Source of the DNA: AP-15 sp963781215
Lineage (GTDB): Bacteria > Pseudomonadota > Alphaproteobacteria > ATCC43930 > CGMCC-115725
Direction of reading: 5' to 3'
Length of the DNA stretch: 64,000 nt
NCBI GenBank assembly: GCA_963781215.1
Contig: CAWAFE010000048.1
Coordinates: forward strand, 32,529-96,528
Within the stretch, counting starts at the first letter, position 1, and each line of letters starts with the position of its first letter. The notes beneath the pieces are model-generated. The model saw nothing but the letters and a program-made list of their open reading frames with translations. It ran no database searches and was not told where the DNA came from. Made by a program: the position numbers and the translations under genes. Positions 56,620 to 64,000 of this stretch are shown here, piece by piece.

Positions 56620-59554
56620 TCAGGCAATAGCCGCTCGGCGGCGGTCACGAATATCGTCGGGGGCAGAGGCGTCGTCGAGGATGCGCACGAGGTGTCGGGC
56701 TTCGCGGCCCAGGGCGTCGGCGATCTGATGGCGGCAGCTGGTGCCACAGGCGGAGAGGAGCGTGTCGGGCGAGGCGGCGCGCAGCCGCGGCAGGACACCG
56801 AGCTCCCCGATCTTTAGCGACATCTCGTAATGCTCGGCCTCGTAGCCGAACGAGCCGGCCATGCCACAGCAGGTCGAGTTCGAAGGTCTCGACCGCGAGC
56901 TCCGGGATCAGCCGCAATGCCTCGACCGCGGCGCCGACCGTATCGAAGGCCTTCTGGTGGCAGTGCCCGTGCAACAGGGCGGTGGCGCCCGGCATGGGTT
57001 GCAGCTTCAGCTCGAAGCGGCCGGCCGCGCGTTCGGCCGTGACGAATTCCTCGAAGAGCTGCGCCTGTGCCGCGAGCGCTTTGGTGTCGGCCCCGGGCAG
57101 GATCGCCGGCAGCTCATCGCGCAAGGTCAGCAAGCAAGAGGGCTCGAGGCCGACGACCGGCGAGCCGGCCCGGACATGGGGTGCGAGCGCGTCGACCATG
57201 CGGCGCGCCTCCTTGCGCGCCTCGTCGACCAATCCCGCGGCGAGAAAGGTCCGCCCGCAGCACAGCGGCCGGCCGCGTTCGGGGTCGGGGCTGACGATTC
57301 GATAGCCGGCGCGGTCGAGCACGCGCTCCGCGGCCCGGGCATTCTCCGGCTCGAACCAGCGGTTGAAGGTGTCGATGAGCAGGACGACCTCTGGCCCGGC
57401 GCCGACTGAAACGCCGCGATAGGGACGCGAGGACCATTGCGGTATCGGGCGCGCGGCGCTGAGCCCAAAGAAGCGCTCTGCGAGTTGCGCCAAGATCGGC
57501 ACCCGGTTGCGCAGGTTCAGCAGCGGTCCCAGCCATGCGGCATAGGGGGCGTAGCGCGGCAAATAGGCGATCAACCGGTCGCGCGCCGAAAGCCCCCGGC
57601 CGCGGCGGTAATGGTGCAGGAACTCGATCTTCATCCGCGCCATGTCGACGCCGGTCGGGCATTCGCGCCGGCATCCCTTGCACGAGATGCACAAATCCAT
57701 CGTCTCGCGCATGTCCTCGCCGACCAGCGCGTCGGCGCCGAGCTGGCCCGACAGCGCCAGCCTCAGGGTGTTGGCGCGGCCCCGGGTCAGGTGCCGCTCG
57801 TCGCCGGTGGCGCGGAAGGACGGGCACATGACCGCAGCATCGCGCGCCCGGCAGGCGCCGTTGTTGTTGCACATCTCCACCGCAGCGGAAAAGCCGCCCC
57901 ATTCCGACCAGTCGAGTGCCTCGGCGAGCGGCAGCGGCCGATAATCCGGCTTGAAGCGGAACAGGCTGCGGTCGTCCATCTTGGGCGCCCGGACGATCTT
58001 GCCGGGGTTGAAGAGGCCATCGGGGTCGAAGGCGTCCTTGACCTCCTCGAACGCCCGCACCATCCGCGAGCCGAACATCGCCTCGTGAAACTCCGAGCGC
58101 ACCAGCCCGTCGCCGTGTTCGCCCGAATGCGAGCCCTTGTATTCGCGGACCATCGCGAAGGCCTCCTCGGCGATCGCCCGCATCTTCCTGACCTCGAGCT
58201 CCTGCTTGACGTTGAGCACGGGCCGCACATGCAGGCAGCCGACCGAGGCGTGCGCGTACCAGGTGCCGTAGGTGCCGTGCTTCTCAAAGATGCGGGTGAG
58301 TCGCTCGGTGTAGTCGGCGAGGTCTTCCAGCCGCACCGCGCAGTCCTCGAGGAAGGAGACCGGCTTCCCGTCGCCCTTCATCGACATCATGATGTTGAGG
58401 CCCTGCGCGCGCACCTCCCAGACCGCCGCCTGAAAGCCCGGATCGACCGCCTCGACCACCCCGTCCGGATGGCCGAGATCGCCCATCAGCTCGCCGAGCG
58501 CCTTCAGTCGGCGCAAATTTTCCGCCGGGTCGTCGCCGGCAAATTCGCTCAACAGGATCGCCGCCGGCTCGCCCTTGACGAAACGGTCGACGACGGCGCG
58601 GAACATCGGGATGTCGCGCGACAATTCGATCATCGTGCGGTCGACCAGCTCGACCGCGCTGGGGCCGAGCTCGACGATGCGCCGGGTCGCGGCCATCGCG
58701 CCGTAGAAGGTCGGGAAATGGCAGATGCCGAGCACCCGGTGCGCCGGGATCGGCTGCAGTTCGAGTTCGATCTCGTTAAAGAAGGCGAGCGTCCCCTCGG
58801 AGCCGACGAGCAGGCGCGCCATGTTGTGGCCGCCCTCGCTGATGCTGTCGATGTTGTAGCCGCCGACACGCCGCAACACCTGCGGGAACCGGCGCGCGAT
58901 TTCGTCCGCCTCGCGCCGATGCAAGTCCCGCATCTGGCGGATCAGGTCGCGATACCGTTCCGGCATCGCGGAGCCGTCGGAATTGTCTGGGAAATTGCCG
59001 GGAACCTCGCCGAACCATGCCCGCGTGCCGTCTGCGAGGAGCGCATCGACGCCACACACATTGTGCACCATGTTGCCGTAGCGCAATGAGCGCGAGCCGC
59101 AGCTGTTGTTGGCGGTCATGCCGCCCAAGGTCGCCCGGCTCGCCGTCGACGGGTCGACCGGAAAGAACAGCTTGTGCGGCCGCAGCGAGCGGTTGAGGCG
59201 GTCGAGGACCACTCCCGGCTCGACCCGCGCCCGGCGGCTTTCGACATCGACCGAGATCACCCGGTCCATGTGCCTGCTGCAATCGACGACGAGGGCGCGC
59301 GCCACTGTCTGGCCGCATTGCGAGGTGCCGGCGCCGCGCGGCAAGACCGGCACCCCCTCCTCGCGGGCGATCGCGATCGCCGCCGCCGCGTCCTCGCGGC
59401 TCTTCGGCACGACGACCCCCAACGGCTCGATCTGGTAGATCGACGCGTCGGTCGCATAGCGCCCCCGGCTGAACGCGTCGAACATAACCTCGCCGCGGAT
59501 CTCGCGCCGCAGACGCGTCTCCAGATTTGCTGCCGGGTGATCGTCGAGAGGCAT
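56620..59554 (-). CDS. FAD-linked oxidase with C-terminal Fe-S/CCG domains (D-2-hydroxyglutarate dehydrogenase/YdiJ-like), one frameshift
   Basis: A protein of about 977 residues after correction that fuses a GlcD-like flavin domain with a GlcF-like iron-sulfur domain. The FAD-binding PCMH core is LPRGAGTSQCGQTVARALVVD with GGMTANNSCGSRSLRYG. A helical FAD C-terminal domain follows (HSGEHGDGLVRSEF). Two ferredoxin-type clusters are marked by CNNNGACRARDAAVMC and CISCKGCRRECP. CCG domains include CCGRTF. Near 56870 (GACCTGCTG on the coding strand) one extra C shifts the frame; without it the second CCG motif reads CCGMAGSFGYEAEHYEMS and the gene ends at 56620. It is the first gene of the minus-strand operon. 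Confidence 0.92.
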
Positions 59555-59657
59555 TTCTTCAGGTTATCTACGCGGATCGAGGCTGAACAGGCGTTTCAGC
59601 GTACCGGCAGTACAGTCCGATGAGGCAAGCGCCGATCAACCGAGCGCGGGTGCGTCC

Positions 59658-59677
59658 TTACCATCGGCCGATGGTAA
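59658..59677. promoter_or_regulatory. Perfect 20-bp palindrome, operator candidate
   Basis: TTACCATCGGCCGATGGTAA is its own reverse complement. It lies 104 nt upstream of the D-2-hydroxyacid dehydrogenase start (minus strand) and 121 nt upstream of the cobalamin promoter -35 box (plus strand). Position and symmetry suggest a dimeric repressor site. No regulator gene is adjacent. Confidence 0.55.
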
Positions 59678-59797
59678 CCCAACGCGGACGGCTGTCATGA
59701 TGAATTCTGCTGCGCCATCGAGGAAGGCCGCCGCGGTCGCGTCGGCCTTGATCCTGCCGGCGGTGCTCGCCATGCTCCACGGCGCGTTCCTGATCTG

Positions 59798-59827
59798 TTG
59801 ACAATGCGAATTGCTTCTCCCTATTTT
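59798..59827 (+). promoter_or_regulatory. Probable sigma-70 promoter of cbtBA
   Basis: TTGACA (59798-59803), an 18-nt spacer and TATTTT (59822-59827) lie immediately upstream of the cobalamin riboswitch. Transcription would start just at the beginning of the aptamer, which is the expected arrangement. Confidence 0.65.
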
Positions 59828-59955
59828 TGTGCTGCACCGATGCGAGGCGTGGAAGCCGGTGGGAGCCCGGCACGGTCGCGCCACTGTGATCGACTCGCGC
59901 ACTTGGGCGCGGGGCCGAGAGTCAGACCCCCTCGTGATCAGGCAGAGCTCTAACG
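59828..59955 (+). promoter_or_regulatory. Cobalamin (B12) riboswitch upstream of cbtBA
   Basis: The conserved cobalamin-aptamer pieces occur in order: GCCGGTGGGAGCCCGGCAC near 59855, the B12-box-type GCGCCACTGTGATCG at 59879-59892, and GCCGAGAGTCAGACCCC at 59914-59930. The GC-rich arm between them (CGCGCACTTGGGCGCGG) fits a variable stem. The element ends before AAGGAGG at 59970, the ribosome-binding site of cbtB. When B12 is bound, riboswitches of this class shut off cobalt uptake genes. Exact ends are approximate. Confidence 0.9.
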
Positions 59956-59983
59956 GGACGCGAAATCCCAAGGAGGACCGGCC

Positions 59984-60193
59984 ATGACAACTGCGATCTT
60001 TGCCCCGACCTTAGAGCCGGCCGCCATCCCGGTCCGAGAAGTCTTGCCTTGGGCAATCTTTGGCGGACTGCTCTTGATGCTGGCGATCTACTTCGTCGGC
60101 GCCGAAGAGGGCGCGACATCGCTGATTCCAGGCATGTATGTGCATGAGTTCGTGCATGACGGACGTCACCTGCTCGGCTTCCCCTGCCACTAA
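59984..60193 (+). CDS. cbtB: CbtB cobalt transporter subunit
   Basis: A 69-residue protein with one membrane segment (residues about 23-40, WAIFGGLLLMLAIYFVGA). The conserved His-rich C-terminus HEFVHDGRHLLGFPCH is the likely metal-binding tail. This motif and the size are diagnostic of CbtB. The start ATG 59984 follows AAGGAGGACCGGCC. It is directly controlled by the cobalamin riboswitch and is followed 15 nt later by cbtA. Confidence 0.93.
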   Translation: MTTAIFAPTLEPAAIPVREVLPWAIFGGLLLMLAIYFVGAEEGATSLIPGMYVHEFVHDGRHLLGFPCH

Positions 60194-60208
60194 TCGGAAG
60201 CCGGCGGC

Positions 60209-61000
60209 ATGGTGGGGTCGTTGCTGCTGCGAGGGATGCTGATCGGCATCGTCGCGGGCCTACTCTCCTTCAGCTTTTTGAAAATCGTTGGCGAGCCACA
60301 GGTCGACCGCGCGATCGCCTTCGAAGCCCAACTTGACGAAGCCAAGGTTCAGGCGGCGGCGCAAGTTCTGATCGCCAAGGGCCTGCCCGCGCCAAAGGAA
60401 GAGCCGGAACCCGAGCTGGTTAGCCGACCGGTGCAGGCTGGCATCGGCCTGTTCACTGGCGTCATGGTCTATAACGTGGGCTTCGGCGGGCTGTTCGCGT
60501 TGGCCTTCGCGTTGACCTACGGCCGCATGGGGAATTTCGGTCCGCGAACCACAGCGGCTTTGCTGGCGGCTCTCGGCCTTGTTGCAATCTACATCGTGCC
60601 AAACCTCAAATATCCGGCGAACCCACCCTCGGTCGGCGATCCCGCGACGATCGGTATGCGGACGGGGCTCTATTTCAGCATGATAGCAATCTCGCTCGCG
60701 GCGATGATTGCAGCGGGAATGCTGCGTCTGCGGCTTGTCGCTCGTTATGGAGCTTGGAACGCGGCGCTGATTGCCGGCGGCGCCTATCTGATCGTAGTGC
60801 TCGCCGTTGGCCTGGCGTTGCCGGCCGTCAACGAGGTGCCCGCGGAGTTCCCGGCCGTCGTGCTGTGGCAATTTAGAATTGCGTCTTTGGGTGCGCAACT
60901 GATCATGTGGGCGACGATCGGCCTGGTCTTCGGTGCACTGACCGAGCGGGCCGTGACGATGACCCGGACAGAGCCGCGGGTCAAAACAAGGGCGTTTTGA
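60209..61000 (+). CDS. cbtA: CbtA cobalt transporter subunit
   Basis: A 263-residue membrane protein with about six segments, beginning LLLRGMLIGIVAGLLSFSFLKIVGEP. CbtA proteins have this N-terminal segment, the conserved GFGGLFALAFALTYGR region, and IVPNLKYPANPPSVGDPATI. With CbtB it is thought to import cobalt for cobalamin synthesis. The frame is intact. ATG 60209 has GGAAGCCGGCGGC upstream, a modest ribosome-binding site. Confidence 0.93.
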   Translation: MVGSLLLRGMLIGIVAGLLSFSFLKIVGEPQVDRAIAFEAQLDEAKVQAAAQVLIAKGLPAPKEEPEPELVSRPVQAGIGLFTGVMVYNVGFGGLFALAFALTYGRMGNFGPRTTAALLAALGLVAIYIVPNLKYPANPPSVGDPATIGMRTGLYFSMIAISLAAMIAAGMLRLRLVARYGAWNAALIAGGAYLIVVLAVGLALPAVNEVPAEFPAVVLWQFRIASLGAQLIMWATIGLVFGALTERAVTMTRTEPRVKTRAF

Positions 61001-61433
61001 GCCGATAACTGGCTGGCCGGAACCGTCGTTCCACAGATGGGTTAGCCGCGGGCTCGCAAAGAGACTTCCGGAACGCGCCGTTTCCAATTCTCGCATCCAA
61101 AACAACGCTACCGGACTGGACGCTGGCCCCGGTGGTGGCGGCGCTGCAGACGATGCAGCATGGCCAATCCAGCGCTCCCATACTGATCCTGGGCGCCCTC
61201 CGGGCCTCCGGCCGCGCCGGATCGCGCCAGGTCAAGGACGCCAAAATCTCCTTCGTCGGCCCCAGCGCCCCGATCGTGACCGGCACGACCTTCATCTTTG
61301 TAAGGGAGCCGTATTGGCGTAGGGCGGACCAGCCATCGCTCGCCGGGACGACGTAAACTCCCGTGCTGCTTGGCTGCATGGCGGGCACGAGCCGGCTATG
61401 ATACGCTCGCATAAGGCCAAGGAGGAGACGTGA
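61001..61433. other. Region without a confident gene (433 nt)
   Basis: Open frames exist on both strands (61132-61356 plus; up to about 200 residues minus), but none has a ribosome-binding site together with recognisable motifs. A plus-strand frame reads ALQTMQHGQSSAPILILGAL and KDAKISFVGPSAPIVTGTTF, and could be a short remnant of a coding sequence. GAGGAGA at 61424-61430 is the ribosome-binding site of the next gene. Confidence 0.4.
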
Positions 61434-61895
61434 ATGATGTCGGTACAGCCAGAGCCACAGCAACGGCCGATGCAAGCTGTCATGCCCGAGGACGGCGGCG
61501 GCTGGCACCAAATAAAAGCCGGGCCATATCTGCATATGATGTTCCACCCCAACCGGCTCGGCCGGGAGGCGGACGGCATCGAACGGCCCTCGATCGTGGT
61601 CGCCGTCGCGGGCAAGCGGGAGCAGGCGCTCCGCTTCGATCCCTTCAGCATGGGCAGCCACTATCACATCCGTCCGACCCTGCGCGGCAGGCAGATCCCG
61701 CTTTGGGTGGAGGAGGGGCAGCAGCCACTCGAAATCGCCCTCAAGTTTCTCGAAAAGCCGTTGCGGTTCCGCGGACTCCTCGCCCAGGCCGAGGAAGACG
61801 ATGTGGCGGCGGGGCTGGATGACGCCGACCTGGCCAGCGCCGCCCGACAGATCCGCGAAGTCTACGCCGCCGCCCGCACCACGCCCGTCGCTTGA
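61434..61895 (+). CDS. Hypothetical protein, 153 residues
   Basis: Not recognised. The frame from ATG 61434 (or 61437) has the ribosome-binding site AAGGAGGAGACG. The protein is soluble, without a signal or membrane segment. It contains a His-rich core (GGWHQIKAGPYLHMMFHPN; FSMGSHYHIRP) and an acidic C-terminus (LAQAEEDDVAAGLDDADL). Codon use looks like that of real genes, with strong G/C in third positions. No neighbour suggests a role. Confidence 0.6.
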   Translation: MMSVQPEPQQRPMQAVMPEDGGGWHQIKAGPYLHMMFHPNRLGREADGIERPSIVVAVAGKREQALRFDPFSMGSHYHIRPTLRGRQIPLWVEEGQQPLEIALKFLEKPLRFRGLLAQAEEDDVAAGLDDADLASAARQIREVYAAARTTPVA

Positions 61896-62175
61896 CGGCA
61901 GGGGGCAGAGTGTAGGCGGAACAGCACAGCGAATTCCGCCGAATCGATCCCCGCAACTGGCGGATAGCGCCTAGCTCGTCCGCCCTACGCTTGCCGCGCA
62001 GCAGAGAGGCGATCGCGTCGGGCTTGTCCTGACGCTTGGCGATCAGCGTGTAGCGCGGCTCCTCGTGCCGGAACAGCCACGACGTCGCTGGCCATCAGGC
62101 GAAGCCATTCCCTTTGCCATCCGTCATCTTCGCCCGGTACATCATGTCCGGATTTGAGCACGCGAGAATCAGGTC
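61896..62175. other. Degenerate region (280 nt)
   Basis: No intact gene. On the minus strand one frame reads WLFRHEEPRYTLIAKRQDKP and DAIASLLRGKRRADELGAIR before frames break, so it may be a remnant of an unknown gene. I could not assign a family. Confidence 0.3.
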
Positions 62176-62889
62176 ATGAGGGGAGCACAGGCCGTTCCAG
62201 GTGACACGTTATCTATCTGGTGGAAGGTCGCGGCCGCCGTGACGATGACATTCGGCTTTGCGACCCTCATCCTGCTGACCGTCGAGGCCTACCGCAATGC
62301 GCCGCCGATTCCCGTGAAATTCATCGATCCCGCAGGCGCCATCGTGTTCACAAAAGATGACGTGGTCGCGGGCCAGCAGGTCTTCCTCAAGCATGGCTTG
62401 ATGGACAACGGCACGATTTGGGGCCATGGCGCTTATCTCGGCCCCGACTTTTCGGCCCAATACCTGCACAACTGGTCACTCGATGTCGCCGATCATGCCG
62501 CGCGCGGGCAATTCAGCCGCCCTACGACAAGCTGACTGCGGACGAGAAAGCCATGATCGACGGCCACGTTGCCGGGATGATGAAGCTGAACCGCTATGAT
62601 CCGGCGACTGCCGCGCGTTCTCGCTCAAACGCGGAGCGGAACGTCCGTTCATATCATTCATGTAATAATGGCGTTAGAATAGACTGATTCAGGCGGCAGA
62701 TCGCGGATTGGACCGAGTATTTTGCGAACCCGTCCAACAATGGTGGCCTCGCTGTTGGAACGGTCGCCGATCCGAGTGAATTGCGGCAGCTGACGGCTTT
62801 CTTTGCCTGGACGGCATGGGTGTCGTCCGCGCAGCGGCCCGGCGCCGACAACGCCCAGATTCCCTCTCCCGCTGGGGAAGGGTTAATGA
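62176..62889 (+). pseudogene. Truncated remnant of quinol-type nitric oxide reductase (norB)
   Basis: The N-terminal part of a qNor-type NorB is recognisable in pieces. Frame one has SIWWKVAAAVTMTFGFATLILL and GQQVFLKHGLMDNGTIWGHG. A second frame has PYDKLTADEKAMIDGHVAGM followed by MKLNRYDPAT. A third has WTEYFANPSNNGGLAV and LRQLTAFFAWTAW. Similarity stops near 62858, so the haem-copper catalytic core is absent. Two frame changes and the truncation make it non-functional. The break point abuts a short CCCTCTCCC repeat-like sequence. Confidence 0.8.
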
Positions 62890-62975
62890 GCCTGGGAGCA
62901 ACGTAGGGTCTGGCCTTGACCTAGCGGCTCGCAGCGCTACTCCGGCTGGCGGCGCTGGCGCAAGCGGGAGCTCGA

Positions 62976-63809
62976 TCACCCCACAGCCTGGCGGCGGCGC
63001 AACTGGCGCAGCGACAACGCATGCAGCAGGATCGAACTGGGCACGGCAAAGGCGGGGATCAGGACCGCCGGATAGGTACCGACGGTCGTGTTGGGGATGC
63101 TCGGCACGATCAGCTGCAAGGGGCCGGGCGAGATCGCGAGCCCGATCCCGACGGCGATCGCGAAATCCGTGAGGCCGAAGATGTTCCAGGCGATCGCGGC
63201 CCGGTGCGCATTTCTGCTCCCGGCGGCCAGGCCATAGGCGACCGACAATGCCATCAGGCCCGTCGTCACGTCGCCGATGCCGGCCGGCAGGGCGAACACG
63301 CCCGGTATCGCGCCGCGCGCCCACCCGACGAGAAACGCGCCGCCGAACACCCGGAAGACCTGAAGCCCGATCAGCCAACCGGCCGGCATCGCATCGAGAA
63401 GCTGGCCGACCCGCTTCGACGCCAGCAGGAGCGGCATGAAGACAATGAGCGGCAGGAATATCGCTATCGGCAAGCGTGGCGGGAAATGGCCGGGCAGGAA
63501 GGCGCCGTTGACGGCTGTGCTCCAGATCACCGACAACCACAATACATAAGGGACCGCCAGCGCCAGGAAGACGCTTGCGCGTTGGCGCAGAGCGAGGCCA
63601 GTGCGCTCCAGCCCGAGCCACAGCCCGAGCGCCACCGAGACGAGAATGCCGAGCCGCGTCGCAGTGCTCGGCACCCCGCTCGCCTGCAAAGCCGGAAAGG
63701 CGTAGTTGAAGAGCAGCCACAAGGCGGTCAGCGGCGCCAGCCACAGCAGCGGGCGCCATGGCGACGGACGGGCCGGCTTGGCCGCGGGATCGTAGGTCGC
63801 AGCAGTCAT
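62976..63809 (-). CDS. Conserved integral membrane protein, about eight segments
   Basis: A 277-residue hydrophobic protein, not assigned to a named family. About eight membrane segments are visible, for example LLWLAPLTALWLLFNYAF, TRLGILVSVALGLWLGL and LPIAIFLPLIVFMPLLL. A conserved-looking loop WARGAIPGVFALPAGIGDVTTG and the segment WNIFGLTDFAIAVGIGLAIS follow. The ATG 63809 follows GAGGCTGATCG. It is divergent from an HxlR-type regulator across 124 nt, so it is a likely regulatory target. Confidence 0.75.
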   Translation of the reverse strand: MTAATYDPAAKPARPSPWRPLLWLAPLTALWLLFNYAFPALQASGVPSTATRLGILVSVALGLWLGLERTGLALRQRASVFLALAVPYVLWLSVIWSTAVNGAFLPGHFPPRLPIAIFLPLIVFMPLLLASKRVGQLLDAMPAGWLIGLQVFRVFGGAFLVGWARGAIPGVFALPAGIGDVTTGLMALSVAYGLAAGSRNAHRAAIAWNIFGLTDFAIAVGIGLAISPGPLQLIVPSIPNTTVGTYPAVLIPAFAVPSSILLHALSLRQLRRRQAVG

Positions 63810-63933
63810 CGATCAGCCTCCTCAACCATTGGTCCTTTTAATATAGTTACTATCATATAAGGAGTCTATATCGGATCGATCACAGGGTTGTTACCGTGAC
63901 CGGTTCGGTGCCCGAACCAGAGCGGGAAAGGGA
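63810..63933. promoter_or_regulatory. Divergent promoter region, HxlR operator candidate
   Basis: The 124-nt gap contains an AT-rich core at about 63836-63871 (TTTTAATATAGTTACTATCA, then TATAAGG). It stands out in this GC-rich DNA. HxlR-type repressors commonly bind such imperfect AT-rich dyads in divergent regions. The exact operator cannot be fixed by eye. Confidence 0.45.
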
Positions 63934-64000
63934 ATGGCGGCAAACTACGACCTGCGCTGTCCGATCGCTCGGACGCTCGATATCATCGGCGACAGCTGGA
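63934..64000 (+). CDS. HxlR-family winged-helix transcriptional regulator (5' end only)
   Basis: Only the first 22 residues are in the window: NYDLRCPIARTLDIIGDSW from ATG 63934, with AAAGGGA upstream. The Cys-Pro-[IV]-[AR]-x-TLDIIGD start is the hallmark of HxlR/MarR-like regulators, whose N-terminal cysteine often senses redox or electrophiles. The gene runs off the right edge. It is divergent from the membrane protein gene. Confidence 0.85.
   Translation, partial: MAANYDLRCPIARTLDIIGDSW

Noticed and set aside
59697..59801. A 34-residue hydrophobic small protein
   Set aside because: It has no ribosome-binding site, and its end overlaps the cbtBA promoter; membrane-like character alone is weak evidence.
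61001..61433. A minus-strand gene of about 200 residues spanning 60981-61667
   Set aside because: It overlaps the 3' end of cbtA and the better-supported gene at 61434, and has no recognisable motif or ribosome-binding site.

Overview
The window is about two-thirds G+C and reads as chromosomal DNA of an alphaproteobacterium, probably a soil or rhizosphere member of the Hyphomicrobiales or Rhodospirillales. The evidence is a uronate dehydrogenase-like protein of the Agrobacterium type, CbtB/CbtA cobalt transport behind a cobalamin riboswitch, an MlaC/HpnM-type periplasmic protein, several peptide-type ABC importers, and palindromic interspersed repeats of a kind familiar from that class. No rRNA, tRNA, CRISPR array, phage or intact insertion sequence was seen. 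The exact genus cannot be told from the sequence alone.

Layout. At 1-6208 (minus) lies an operon with a two-domain dimeric-barrel protein, a TauD-type dioxygenase, two peptide-ABC ATPases and two tandem overlapping solute-binding proteins, the second running off the left edge. At 6.3-12.1 kb are a Spy/CpxP-like protein with a Gly/His/Trp-rich secreted partner, a cupin, a 3-oxoacid CoA-transferase pair, a uronate dehydrogenase-like enzyme, an ArsC-family protein and a DUF883-type membrane pair. At 12.4-22.3 kb are a CaiB-type CoA-transferase with a two-subunit aconitase X, then a GNAT, an MFS carrier, an aldo/keto reductase, MlaC, a GH15 enzyme, a barrel/zinc-ribbon protein and an esterase. 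At 22.4-28.4 kb are a TPR protein with nine nearly identical repeats, a decayed DUF559 gene bracketed by direct repeats, and a luciferase-like monooxygenase/hydrolase operon. At 28.7-43.4 kb two complete peptide-type ABC importers follow each other; the first has three tandem binding proteins. At 43.4-50.0 kb a sensor kinase faces a very repetitive secreted-type protein. At 50.5-59.6 kb are malic enzyme and fumarase, then a minus-strand operon for D-2-hydroxyacid dehydrogenase, L-2-hydroxyglutarate oxidase-like protein, alanine dehydrogenase and a methyltransferase. At 59.6-64 kb are a cobalamin-riboswitch-controlled cbtBA, an unknown gene, a norB remnant, and a membrane protein divergent from an HxlR-type regulator.

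Function. The window is dominated by uptake and oxidation of small organic molecules: three peptide/opine-type ABC systems, CoA-transferases, hydroxyacid oxidases, malic enzyme and fumarase, which together suggest a scavenging heterotroph.

Data quality matters here. About thirty single-base frameshifts interrupt otherwise well-conserved genes, and almost all are +1. Five of them turn TCG into TTCG. This pattern points to residual long-read or assembly insertion errors rather than to mass pseudogenisation. I therefore annotate such genes over their full span, note where the frame changes, and give the protein expected after correction.
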